This document shows positions 1-17,074 of a DNA stretch of 64,000 nt, piece after piece. The stretch is from positions 182,501-246,500 of the forward strand of contig NW_027506895.1 of assembly GCF_052324685.1 (NCBI RefSeq), in the 5' to 3' direction. Each line of letters starts with the position of its first letter. Within the stretch, counting starts at the first letter, position 1. The notes beneath the pieces were generated by a model. It was not told where the DNA came from. It saw nothing but the letters and a program-made list of their open reading frames with translations, and did not search any database. A program made the position numbers and the translations under genes. The DNA is from Brachyhypopomus gauderio. Its lineage: Eukaryota; Chordata; Actinopteri; Gymnotiformes; Hypopomidae.

Positions 1-157
1 CCTGCAGTTATTTTTCAAAGACTTTTAACACACAATAAAAAAATCAGCCTCTACCTTTATAAAAACACTTTTGGTTACAGAGGTTAAGGTTGGGTGTAGG
101 CATAGCAGTATTTTGCTACTCTAACAGAACAATGCAAAAAGCTCACAAAGTCTTCTA

Positions 158-159
<2 letters not shown>

Positions 160-211
<52 letters not shown>
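160..211. repeat. GT microsatellite
   Basis: An uninterrupted run of GT dinucleotides ends five bases before the acceptor of the first visible slc18a1 exon, so it forms part of that acceptor region. Nothing else is seen in bases 1-160. Confidence 0.9.
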
Positions 212-212
<1 letters not shown>

Positions 213-216
213 GCAG

Positions 217-3555
<3,339 letters not shown>

Positions 3556-3561
3556 CGCATA

Positions 3562-3567
3562 CACACA

Positions 3568-3622
<55 letters not shown>
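3562..3622. repeat. CA microsatellite in slc18a1 3'UTR
   Basis: A long CA run begins a few bases after the slc18a1 stop codon, so it is probably transcribed as 3'UTR. A likely polyadenylation signal (AATAAA, about 3735-3740) follows. Confidence 0.9.
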
Positions 3623-3624
<2 letters not shown>

Positions 3625-3766
3625 CTTTCCTGAATGTCTATAAATCACAGTGTAGTGTATTACACATTTTTAATGCTTAGTGTTTGTTGTGTTCATTTAA
3701 CTTTACTGTACAACTATCATATTATTGTGACTGAAATAAACGTATTGGCTAACAGTATCGAACGGT

Positions 3767-4177
3767 TTTCGACTTGGCTCCAGACACCTCCATCTCTTCC
3801 TCCGACTCTTCCTCCGATTCCTCTTCTTCCTCACTGGAGTCCTCTTCATCACTAACCTTCAGGTTGTTCATATCCTGTGAAATACGGTGGGATTATTTTA
3901 GCGCTTTTAAGGTATTTCATTTCATATTCATTTGAGGTACAAAAACAAAATAAATACAAAAGCATGAGGGGGGTCACCTCAAAATCGCTGAGGTCACTTT
4001 CTTCAATCTCATCATCTGCAACAAATTCTCTCTTCCCGGCATCCTGCCAGGAGTCGCACACATTAGGCCAGCATTCCACCATCACAACCCGATTTACACA
4101 TGTATTTCTCAGTTGTTCCAAAACACTACAGTAGGTGTGAGTAACAATCAACTCAGGACCTGGACGTCATTAGCAGC
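3767..4177 (-). pseudogene. Recent partial duplicate of the mak16 3' end
   Basis: A nearly identical copy of 10783-11200: part of the last mak16 exon (up to about 3872), the last intron, the penultimate exon (about 3973-4038, encoding DAGKREFVADDEIEESDL) and some of the upstream intron. By eye there are about four substitutions and one small indel over roughly 415 bp. It lacks the C-terminal end and stop codon and all earlier exons, so it cannot encode Mak16. Introns are retained, so it is a DNA-level copy rather than a retrocopy. It sits between slc18a1 and tti2, with tti2 lying between it and the parent gene. Confidence 0.93.
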
Positions 4178-5906
4178 TACTACAGCAGCTCAAATGTTCA
4201 CTCCCAGAGTTCTGAAACCCTTACATTGGGTCTTCTTGCTTTTACACACCTAAAAAGTGCCCTAAATACTCAATCTTGTGTAAATGTGTTGTGGGATTGG
4301 GAACCACTGCTCTATGTGTGTATGTGTGTGTGTGTGCCTAACAACCAACATTAACGACAAAACATCTATCATCAACTGACCCCTCAATCAAGTCCACTGC
4401 TTTATGAATGGTGAACTGGTGGCTTTGGGCATGCGTGTGCCTTTGGTCAACACAATCTCTGTGCTCTTTTAACTCACGATGCTTTAGGTCAACAGAACAG
4501 GCCGAAGCGCTTGCAAATTGACAGTGAAATCCAATATCCTCTCAGGCGAAGCATGTTGTTACAGTCTCTCTGTGTCAATAAATAACAGCATTGTCGAAGC
4601 GAAAGGTGACGCTCCTCTTCTTGAATATGTGCACCGGACACATCTCACCCTCTGATAACAGACAGGAAGGAGAAGACAAAAGCCGCACGCGTCACGGTAT
4701 GATGTTAGCAGTCTAGCTCTCAATGCATTCATTCCCACCCTCCATAAACTAATACCTGCTTCCATTATAACGGCCTTTGTAAGTGGGCAAACCACAGCAC
4801 GAGGGTGGCTGATTAGAAACGAGGCCTTCCAGAGCTGCAGCTCCTCCACAAACCAGCCGCTTTTTGTGACATGGCAATGTTGGACAGCACGCAGGCACTA
4901 ACCACAGTAGTACAGCTCAACGCAGGACCGACGGACAGCATGCAGGCACTAACCACAGCAGCACAGCTCAACGCAGGACCGACGGACAGCACGCAGGCAC
5001 TAACCACAGCAGCACAGCTCAAGCACTAAGCACCAGGTGAAATGAAGCAGGACTAAAGCAAAAAAGACCCATAACAATACAGCACCTAATAGCAGCAAAG
5101 AGGTTCTAAGTAGAGTACATATTATATTCTCCTATAAATATTGAATCTCTTACTATCATTATGTTTCTGGGAGTATTAATACAAGCCAGGATAAAATTTA
5201 CTTTATTCTTTAAGTAAATATGATGTTTATTTATAGCAGTTGTAGTAGTTATAGCAGCATTTTTACAAGAATAACATTTTTTTATGGATAAAGCCCAGAG
5301 CACATAAACCCAGAGATAGTACACAGCTAATACATCAAGATGGAATTACAACATAACAGTTTCAGTCCTTCTTGTACTTCAAGAAGAAATGTCAGTTTTC
5401 TGTGGATGAAGGAGGTAGAATACACAGGAAGGGCGTTGAGCCTGGTGTGTTGGACCAAGAAGAAACTGTAAGACAGTTGGGCCCCAGTACTGGAGTTGAG
5501 AACCTCACCTCACAACTATCCCCTTTCACCTTCTCAGGGCCAAATCGTAAGTGTATGGATCTGGAGCCTTTGTAATAAGTACGCCTGTAAAATAGTTACA
5601 GATGTTTATTTTATTTATATATTTTCCTTTCGGGATAAGATATTGTCACGATCAGAACCTTCGATGTATCACGTGTTTCTGGTGAGACTTATTTACTGTT
5701 GCACACCAAAACAAGGGGCATGGAGCTAGAAGGAGGAGTGCGGCTACCCAGCCAGTTAGATAGCTAAAGTAATTGTAACGCTACAGCGTTTCTATCCACA
5801 TAAAAATGTTATCCACACACCTTACGACAACATGTTTTAATTTAGCAGTTGTATCAGTAACTAGCTAGTTACTGTAGATAGATATCCTGTGTCTCTCTAG
5901 GTGAAG
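4178..5906. other. Intergenic region and tti2 upstream/5'UTR
   Basis: No recognisable protein gene. It contains a 51-bp tandem repeat (listed separately). Bases 5895-5900 end in an AG acceptor six bases before the tti2 ATG, so at least one noncoding tti2 exon and the promoter probably lie between about 5580 and 5880. I could not place that exon. Confidence 0.6.
4880..5023. repeat. 51-bp tandem repeat, three copies
   Basis: Three successive copies of a unit running from acagcacgcaggcactaacc to gcaggaccgacgg, with a few differences between copies. It is not part of a recognisable gene. Confidence 0.85.
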
Positions 5907-8652
5907 ATGTCTGACACACACATGCAGCTTGCGCTCCTTCTCCAAGACCTCAACATGGCGGAACCTGCGTGTGAAGAGCCCCCCGTCACCGTCGTGCTGT
6001 CTCGGCTCCGCCAGCGCTTCGGGTCGGAGCCGCGGTGCGTGTTGAGGGGCGCGGCGGAGCTCTTCCTCCTCGGAGACGCGAGCTGGCTCTTCCCGCCGTC
6101 CTGCCTGGACGTGCGGAGCGCCTACGTGGAGCTGGTGGACTCCTTCACGAACTACGCCGCCCTGCCGATATGTGACCCGGACGGCGGGACTTTACCCGCC
6201 GGCGGCTACGAACACGTCCCACCTAAAGCCGCGGCGGTCATTGAAGCGCTTCTCGTCTTAACGGCGAAGCTGCACGAAGCCGTCCGGGCGGGTTCGAGCG
6301 GTTCGGCCACGGCGCGGTCGCTCGCAGGCGCACTGGCACCGAGTCTTTGTGTATTCTCCGTTACGCACCTACAGGAGCAGCCGTGGAGCAGTGAGGCCAC
6401 CAGGAGAAGAGCCTTGGAGCTGCTGACCTCGACCGTCAGGGCGACCGGCAGTGGTTCACTACAGGAGATGTTGTGTGGTAAGACAGAAGGCGATCAAGAC
6501 GGGACACTGAGACCCATCCTAGCCACACTGCAGCCAGAGCTGACAAAGTGAGTGTTTACAAACACGCCGCAAAGCATCTTTCTGCTTACTGAAGTTTGCT
6601 TAGTTTTTTCTGACACTGTAAACTTTATTCATCGTCTACTGTTATGAAACAATGGGTGTTTTTGTATTTAGGGGAAACTGGAAACGAAACCAGGCTGTGA
6701 GGCACGTGTTCTCCTGGGTACTGGTGCAGGTGGGACGCCCCTGGTTAGCAGAGTACCTAGACAAGGTGTTCCCTCCCTCTCTGCTCATGTCCGACGATTA
6801 CCAGTCAGAGAACAAAGTTCTGGGAGTGCACTGTCTGCATCACATTGTCCTGAATGTGGTAAGTAACGGCGATTTTTGTCCACGAACATCACAGCTGATC
6901 AGTAGGCCAAAGATATCTTCAGTTTCTTTATCTTTTCAGCCTGCAGCAGAACTCAGGCAGTTCAACCGGGCTCAGGTGCTGTACCACGCCCTCTTCAATC
7001 ACCTGTACACCTCCGATGCTCTACTTATACAGGTAACACACGCTCACACACATATGAATACACACAACATGTAGCCCTTCATATGTAGGTCCAGGCATGC
7101 CTTCAGAACTCTGGACATGTTTAAATCATGTTTTTTTGCAAACTGCAATATCATATCCAGGCTGCAATATATATTTATTACTGTATACGAGTCCCTTATA
7201 AATGCATCAGCCTTGCTAACATTTTGTCCTGTAATACTGAATCAGTAAATGGTAGTATTACTTCTCTGACTGTATGTCTGGTTGCAGGTGGTTCTCCCTT
7301 GTCTTATAGATCTGCTCCCGGTCCTTGAGAAACCCCTCACTCACACAGGATTACCACGGAAACCAAACCGCTTTGATGAGGTTGTCCGCCTCGTTTTAAC
7401 GCACATGGAAATGGAACACAAGGTGGCGCTCCGCCGTATCTATGCCAACAACCTTTTTCTGTTCGTTGAAAAGTGAGTCCTACGTTCTTTCTAATGTTAG
7501 AAGATCGTAGATTCAGCCCACAGATGATCTACAAATACGACCCGTGATGTTATGTTCACATAGATGAATATTTGTGAAGTCAGCTAAGTCTTGAGAAACA
7601 TGCCATCATACATTTGTGGTTATTATTATTATCGAACAGGATGGGTATAGGAATTGCTCGCCATCTGAAGAGGCTGGAGAGAGTGATTGTGGGATATCTG
7701 GAGGTGTCGGATGGTCCGGAGGAGAAAACCAGGCTGAGTATACTGGAAGTTCTGGAGAGAACCATACAGACCGCCTGGCCGAGGTCATCATCCTTTGATT
7801 CCAAACAGGAATATGTAGTTAGTAAACTAACCCATAAGCAGTAAATCATATGACGATTCTTATGGGGGGGGGGTATATTGTCAATGTGGAATTCGCATAA
7901 AGACGTAGACCGTTCAGAGCAAAATGGAAAATAACGTCAGTATGTTGTGTGGAAACGAATGCAGCTGTGCTAGTATTGATTTCTACGGTTTCTCCTGCTG
8001 GTCTCGCTAGGATGGCGTGCAGGATGGAGGTGCTGGCTAAGAGCTTGCTGAGGTTCCTGGTGGACGTGTCTTCTGAGCCACTGGCTCCTGAGCTCAGGGA
8101 GGAGCTGCTGAAGAAAGCCTCAGGCTGCCTGATGTTGCTGGACCACTGCTCCCAGGGCAGGCTGCAGGTTTGTTCGGGCCGTGTGTGTGTGTGTGTCTGT
8201 GCAAGAAGTGGGCCTAAATCTGTGCCATGTTCATTTTCTCTGGCCATTGGTGCTTGAATCAGTCTTCCTTTTTGGGAAATATGTAGTGGGCCCCATGTTT
8301 TTCTAGTGAAGCTAATATGGTGATATTAATATAATAGAATATAATAGGACACAGGTGAGTTCATCAGGCTTGTTCCTGTGAGCATGGTGCTGCATTTGTG
8401 AGAATTTGGACTGTACCTCTGGAAAGATGGACGTGCTACTGTTTTTAGTGTGAGAGTCAAGATTACTAGAATTGTGAGGTCTAGAATCTGCTTCACGGCA
8501 CATCACGATCCAGTACCCTAACAAAATGGAACACATGCAAACACCTGCATTATCTCTTCCTGCAGGTCCTGCTGAGAAAGGTAGAGGGCAGCTGCGTCTC
8601 GGACCGTGTTCTGAAGTGCATACTGGACCTTACAGTGTCACAGGGTGTATAA
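5907..8652 (+). CDS. tti2: TELO2-interacting protein 2 (TTT complex)
   Basis: Tti2 forms the TTT co-chaperone complex with Telo2 and Tti1, which stabilises PIKK kinases such as mTOR, ATM, ATR and DNA-PKcs. Seven coding exons: 5907-6547, 6672-6858, 6940-7032, 7288-7472, 7640-7783, 8011-8167 and 8566-8652. All phases fit, giving 497 residues against about 508 in the human protein as I recall it. Family blocks include GNWKRNQAVRHVFSWVLVQV, FPPSLLMSDDYQSENKVLG, LHHIVLNVP and NRFDEVVRLVLTHME. The helical-repeat character suits a HEAT-type scaffold. The start is the ATG at 5907; the acceptor AG at 5899-5900 puts a short 5'UTR before it. The first exon is GC-rich compared with the rest. AATAAA lies at 9003-9008. 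The gene is convergent with mak16. Intact as far as can be read. Confidence 0.95.
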
Positions 8653-9002
8653 CATGATTGGTCAGAATGCTCAGCATCACAAAGGTGTTTATTTGCATAT
8701 TTCAGCCTTTTGTGCTGTTGGTATAGTACAGTGGACAATATCGTGGTCATGACTCGCAAACGATGTGTTGCTCACTGCGTCTCATCACAGGACCTGGCTG
8801 GTGTGACTGAAGCTGTGCTGTGCAAACTCAGTCCTACTGTACATCATGTACGATGAACCTCCTCTCAAAATCCATCAAAGTGGTTTGGAGGAGCAGACAC
8901 TCCCAAATGCACTAAAATGATATGAATGTTCCTTGCAATACTATAGACAAGAAATGAAATGTTTATTTTATGATTCTGACTGGTACAAATGTTCTATAAT
9001 TG

Positions 9003-9008
9003 AATAAA
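9003..9008 (+). other. Polyadenylation signal of tti2
   Basis: AATAAA about 350 bp after the tti2 stop codon, in AT-rich sequence; the first good signal downstream. Confidence 0.55.
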
Positions 9009-9420
9009 GGAAAACCTTTATTAGTTTTGTGTGGGTCTTGTATTGCTGAACTTTCTTGCCAACTGCAATTTTGTAGTGTACTGGGAATTTTTTATTTAGG
9101 GTTTGAAATATGAAAGCTATAATAATTGCTGTCCAAATATCTTTATATAACTAAAAGCTGTGTTTAGACAAACGACAGCTAAATATCTATGTATAAGTTC
9201 TCTCTTGATGGGAGCAAACAGAAATGAAACCGTTATAATTAAAAAAATACATCTGATTGGTGCAGAAACTTGAATTCACTATTTTATAGTCTCCTAGACT
9301 TGCAGGGGACCACTGGTATGTAGAGAAGACTGTCCATTCCAACGACCACAGACCTCACCCAGCACTGGTGGTGACAGGGTCACGATGTGACTGCTTCAGC
9401 ACCTGGGAGTCTCGGCTCTA

Positions 9421-9540
9421 GGGAGCGGACATCGTCTCTTGCTCACGCTCAATCGCCTTGACTGCTGGTTCTTTGAGTGGAGCATTCTAAGTCAACTGGA
9501 TTGTTTCTTCTTCTACATCAACTTCTTCATTGTGTGTCAC
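9421..9540 (-). pseudogene. Old decayed copy of mak16 last exon
   Basis: The string from gggagcggacatcgtctctt through ctggttctttgagtgg aligns by eye with mak16 bases 10699-10777, the [10 protein letters not shown] coding stretch. It continues into a ttcttcttctacatcaactt-type stretch matching the acidic segment. Divergence and small indels are obvious, so it is much older than the copy at 3767-4177. Confidence 0.6.
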
Positions 9541-10680
9541 TCTCCCAGTCTGAACAGTAGTGCACTGCTATTCCCCATCGAAACATTTGCCCCACCTTTG
9601 ACTCCGCCTTCCCGCAGATCTTCTCCAACGTATTAAATCCCACCAATCCTATAATGAACTGCCTCCACACTGAAAACCATTGCTTTAGACCCAAATCCCT
9701 TTTTAATGCGTCCAACACGCTGCCCCAAACCTCAACGTCTGCTTCATTATGAAGACACTCTCTTCTTCAGGATCTGTTTGCTAGGCGAACGTCTGCCTTT
9801 TCTCACCTAGTTCTCCCTGCCACAATCTTATTTTCATAGGCAGTGTTTATTAGTCAAACACATCCATTATTTTCTTAAAACACAGTACAGACTCCTGTAG
9901 GTCACCAGGCAAAGCACAGCTCGACGTTATTAATGTGGGTTTAATTTCCCAGGGACCACACACAATGTCAAACTGATTAACACCAAATGTTATCAATGTA
10001 AATGACGCTGCCTCAGGAATTCAAGCTAAAATAAATCTTCAATTCTGACAAACCCTTCAGTTATAAAACATAAAACATTTAGGTCTAGCTTTTCCTGTTG
10101 GGGTCTTCTGCTAGGTCTAACTCCACAAACGTATTTGTTTACTTAATCTGCTTTCATCTGCCATCTCCAAGATTTTGTCCAACATGTGCTTGACTACCTA
10201 ATCCTAGACTAAAAAGAATTTCCTGTTAATACTGTTTGGTCCAAGGCCGCCCTTAATCCCTGATCTCCGGTGACGGTAACTTTGTGATGGTTGGGTGAAA
10301 ATACGACAGGGAAGGTGTGTTGTGGAGAATGTTCTATAATTTGAATTCTACACTAGACGTTTCTCTCAGTAGGAGGGACCACGTTTTACAATGCACGAAA
10401 GGTTAACAGCAAAATTCCAAAAGTTATATAAAACACTTTCTGAAGGTATTTTTATAACTAAAATGTATTATCCATAATTATCTTAGAACAGAAATTTATC
10501 ATCAGCGCCTCTTGACAACCAGCGCCTCCGACACAAAAATGTCTTGTTCTGCTTAACTGCAGCAAACAGAAAACAAAGCCACCCGTTCTAAAGCAGCCAC
10601 AGTCGACGTACAGTGGAGATTTCCGTGAGGGGTGTGTGCTGGAGGCGGGGCTCCAGTATAGTGGGCGGGGCTCTCCAGTC
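9541..10680. other. Intergenic, unidentified minus-strand frame
   Basis: AT-rich sequence downstream of both convergent genes. On the minus strand a 63-codon frame (9527-9718) has a protein-like stretch (KQWFSVWRQFIIGL, then GQMFRWGIAVHYCSDWESD) that I cannot place. It has the flavour of a decayed transposon ORF. The rest shows nothing recognisable. Confidence 0.4.
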
Positions 10681-13024
<2,344 letters not shown>

Positions 13025-15057
13025 TGTTGATTCCCCTCAGTTATGGTCGACGCTTTAATATATAATGTAGTCACAATCGACGTGATCCTGAAATTAACGC
13101 ACACCTGAACTTAAAATACAACACCGACTTTCGCACAAGGTAAACTGCCACATGGAAACTCTAGGAGGCCACCATGTTGTCGCACGACGGCCGCTTCTTC
13201 TCTTGCTCCGCTGCGCAGTTGCTGTATCGCGCACACGTTGCGCGTATCGCCCCCTACCGGCGAATGTGTGTGACACTCGATTGATAGGAAGCTTGTTGTT
13301 TGTGTTATATTATCTAATTGACATGCACAATCGAGCCTAGCGCAACATCAGTGCGCGTTGTTCGAGATCTGAGTTGGATCAACCCGGGATCGCCTTATAT
13401 TCTCTATAATGAAGTTATCTGGCTAACCATCTCCTTCAAACACCTTAATCGTACGCTTGCCATTGCTTCCGCATAAGCAAACGTCTTTTTTATTTTTGGG
13501 ACTATGTTGAAAACCCTTCTTACATTTGAAGAGATTAGTGATGGGTCGGACGAGTATTTTTCCATATGTTTGAAACATGATGCTGTACAGTATGACACTG
13601 ACGTCAATAAAGAAACATTAACAACAACATTATAATATTAGATAAACTTCCTGTGTGTTTCCATTGATAAAAACTGACACCCCGAAATGGTTTTCTTTAT
13701 TTTTAACAACAGAATATATTTGGATTCAGACGGTTTGTGCGCAAGTCGTAACAAAAGGCCGCGCATTTCACAATAATTGTGAACAAACCAATCATCATTA
13801 TTTCAGAACCAGAAGGATCGCTGAGTTACGTGTTCAGTAGAAACAAATGTAATCTCATAGTTGTTTGAAGGAGGGTATGGTCACTGATATTTTTCTTTCG
13901 TCATAAATCTGATCGTCTTCCACATTATTATCATAATGCTCGGTTAATAATCACAGCACGGAGTCGTTATAATAAAATCATTTCAATAAAGAAGACACTA
14001 GTAATCGTATTCAGGAGCGATGCATTCTGGGTACACAACTCGGCTATTTCGTCACAGGCTGCCGAAGCTCCGCCCACTATTGACCGTAGCCAGAAGAACT
14101 TAACGCTGCAATCAGACTGGCGAAGTGACGCTGAACAAAACATGAAATAAGACTTTTAACAAGCGGAAATAATTTCTGATACAATGCAGAGCCTTGACAT
14201 TTCTTTATAAAGTACAAAGGACATTGCTTTTTTTCGTGTTAAACTTTGGATTTAATTGTATATTTTCAGTAGTTAAACGTTTTTCAAAAGTTCAAAAGTT
14301 GTAAATTACATTACAAATATTTTTGCTATTATTGATAGGGGTGCTGGGACTCAACTTTAAACTAAAACTAAAAAGTGAATAAAGTGATAAAGAGTTTTCA
14401 AACAGAGAAATGTTTTGAATTAAAATATAAACGTCAGCGTTAATGAAATCTAAGTGTTTTTATATTTCATGTATTTCTAACCTTTCTAATTAATTATAGA
14501 TTTGTATGTTATCTTGTTTGGATGCTCTGTGGATATGTTGGTTATCCTGGCTGAATTTAGCCTCGAGTCCGTTGCATGAAAGCAGGTTAACCCTTCCCCG
14601 GTCAAGTTACTATGGTGATTTATTCTTTGCAGGTAGCCTGCTCCAGACCAGGTTAACAGGCAGGTTCAAATTAATCCTAGTGATTCCCCCGTGTTTCTAC
14701 CGTCAGTCCTGTGAGGAATTAATGTATTTTACAGCATGTCCATGATAATTCTGAATATGCTGCATCATTTTAAGTATCATACGTTAATATATTACACATA
14801 TATTGCCATTTTTTTTCATTTAATTAAAGTCTGTTGACTGTAATTGCAACAATTTTTATATTTATTTAATTGGTATCATTATTAACCAGGTGTAAATGTT
14901 ATATTGCTATGCTAATGAAAATGTCAATTGCTGTCAGAAGTTTGATGAATGTGTTTTATTGCGATTTGTAATTCATCTTACAAAACATGGCTGATGAAGT
15001 TGCAAGTGGTTTCAATAAAGTTTGTGATGAGGGCAATATAGTATATTTAGTATATAC
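13025..15057. other. mak16 promoter side and AT-rich intergenic region
   Basis: The first 250 bases upstream of mak16 are moderately CpG-rich and presumably hold its promoter; no TATA box is evident. A minus-strand 67-codon frame at 13404-13607 is protein-like but unidentified. Bases 14540-14720 carry a ccaggttaa-type inverted motif typical of fish MITEs. No gene is seen. Confidence 0.45.
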
Positions 15058-15570
15058 ACTCACCAGCCACTTTATTAGGTACACCTGTCCAACAGCTCAT
15101 TAACGCTAATGTCGAATCAGCCAATCACATGACAGCAACTCAATGCATTTACAGCCTACCTGAGCATTGTTGCGGACTGTGTCCATCCCTTTATGACCAG
15201 ACCACAGTGTCCCCATCTTCTGATGGCTACTTCCACCAGGCTAACGCACCATGTCTTAAAGCGCAAATCATCTCAGACTGGTCTTGAACATGACAATGAG
15301 TTCACTGTACTCGAATGATCTCCACAGTCACCAGATCTCAATCCAATAGAGCACCTTTGGGATGTGGTGGAACGGGAGATTCACATCATGGATGTGCAGC
15401 TGACAAATCTGCAGCAACTGTGTGATGCTGTCATCTCAATATGGACCAGACTCTCTGAGGAATGTTTCCAGTACCTTGTTGAATCTATGCCACGAAGGAC
15501 TGAGGCAATTCTGAAGGTGAAAGGGGGTCTAACCCGGTACTATCAAGGTGTAACTAATAATAAATCGGCC
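15058..15570 (+). mobile_element. Internally deleted Tc1-like transposon
   Basis: The left end (cactcaccagccactttatt) and a right end ending in a ggccagtag-like sequence flank a remnant of a Tc1 transposase coding sequence. The middle to C-terminal part is still readable: HLWDVVEREIHIMDVQLTNL and FQYLVESMPRRTEAILKVKG. The first two thirds of the transposase, including most of the DDE core, are missing, so the copy is dead. Tc1 elements insert at TA; TA dinucleotides are present at both ends but the borders are blurred. Confidence 0.85.
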
Positions 15571-15574
15571 AGTA

Positions 15575-15740
15575 GTATTAATATAGTGTATATTGTATAT
15601 ATAGCTTGTAGTAATATAGCATATAGGTATATAGTAAAATAGTATATTCTATAGTATATGGGTATATAGTATATAATAATATAGTATATACTATAGTATA
15701 TAGGTTTATAGTATATAGTAATATAGTATATATAGGTCCT
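15575..15740. repeat. tatagtata AT-rich repeat
   Basis: Low-complexity run of tatagtata/gtatatagtaatata units beside the Tc1 right end, possibly grown from its TA target. Confidence 0.85.
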
Positions 15741-15838
15741 ACTCACATTCACTGTTTCCTCTTCATAATGTCATGCCCTTTTTTGGATAAGGAAGACCTA
15801 ATTCTCAGATGAGCATTTAGGCGTTAAGTCTTCCTGTA

Positions 15839-16296
15839 CCACAGATGGGTCTTGTTACACTGTGATTCAGACGGCACAATGCCATGCTCACTGTGCCACA
15901 GATGGGTCTGTTACACTGTGATTCAGACGGCACAATGCCATGCTCACTGTACCACAGATGGGTCTGTTACACTGTGATTCAGACGGCAAAATGCCATGCT
16001 CACTGTACCACAGATGGGTCTGTTACACTGTGATTCAGATGGCACAAAGCCATGCTCACTGTGCCACAGATGGGTCTGTTACACTGTGATTCAGACGGCA
16101 CAATGCCATGCTCACTGTACCACAGATGGGTCTGTTACACTGTGATTCAGACGGCACAATGCCATGCTCACTGTACCACAGATGGGTCTGTTACACTGTG
16201 ATTCAGACGGCAAAATGCCATGCTCACTGTGCCACAGATGGGTCTGTTACACTGTGATTCAGACGGCACAATGCCATGCTCACTGTGCCACTGATG
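15839..16296. repeat. 57-bp satellite-like array, eight copies
   Basis: Eight head-to-tail units, starting ccacagatgggtctgttaca and including gattcagacggcacaatgcc, spaced about 57 bp. Units differ by only a few bases, mainly accacag/gccacag and cacaatg/caaaatg. There are no spacers, so it is not a CRISPR. It is not coding. Confidence 0.95.
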
Positions 16297-16439
16297 GTTT
16301 GTGATTCTTTGCAAGTGGGAGCTTCCTTTATTCTGCTGGAGATGCAGAGAACCTCAATAAAGACATTCAATATGTGAGCAGACACCTAAATCTATTCACC
16401 TCGTTTGTTCATTGTTATCTACATTCACTTACCAGCCTG

Positions 16440-16860
16440 TAAAATGTAAGTAAGTAAGTAAGTAAAACTTTATTTATATAGCACTTTTCTAGAATCGCTC
16501 ACAAAATTTAATTATATCTCCTTTTAACTTGCTGCCAGGTCCTCTCCTGGCCAGACAATATTGTTCTTTATGAAGGATGAACAGATAAAATAGACAAAAA
16601 ATGCAACATGGGAAAATTAGATTTAATGACACACGTTGTGGATAATCGTTTGCACTTATTTATACGTTACATTTCCAGAGTAATATGTACATCTAGGTGC
16701 CCTATTTAAAGCGAGGTGTACAACTGTTGATTAGTGGACTTGAAAAGTAAATCCTCTAGTCATTTAAATGAGTGCAGTGTAGTTTTTCCCCCTCATTGTA
16801 AAGCGACCGTGGGTATGAGAAAGGCGCTATATAAACTAAACTTATTATTATTATCCAATG
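16440..16860. repeat. L2-type LINE/SINE tail fragments
   Basis: gtaagtaagtaagtaa followed by aaactttatttatatagcac at 16448-16490 is the reverse of an L2-type 3' tail. At 16795-16850, gtaaagcgaccgtgggtatg...ggcgctatataaa is a tail in forward orientation. Both are common fish retroposon ends. Confidence 0.6.
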
Positions 16861-17010
16861 GGATTAATTGACAGACTTTTCCGGCTTAACAAATGTGATG
16901 GGAGAGAGTACGCTTCTGACCGAGTAAAGAACTTTAGAGACGTGGCCTAGTTTCTCTCCGCGTTGTTGTGGTACACGGGAAAGCCGTTCCCGCACAGCTG
17001 GATATCTGGA

Positions 17011-17026
17011 GAAACGAAAGTGAAAC
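17011..17026 (+). promoter_or_regulatory. Interferon-stimulated response element (ISRE/IRF site)
   Basis: gaaacgaaagtgaaac, whose reverse complement is gtttcactttcgtttc, closely matches the ISRE consensus with three GAAA cores spaced as IRF proteins bind. It lies 49 bp upstream of the ATG of the TRIM gene. finTRIM genes are known as virus- and interferon-induced genes in fish, so the element is in the expected place. Binding is inferred. Confidence 0.75.
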
Positions 17027-17074
17027 AACTATGTTCTCTGCTCGTCACGTATCGTCTAAGTGGTTATTGTAAAA

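Noticed and set aside
15839-16296. CRISPR-like regular repeat
   Set aside because: Units are contiguous with no unique spacers, in a vertebrate genome.
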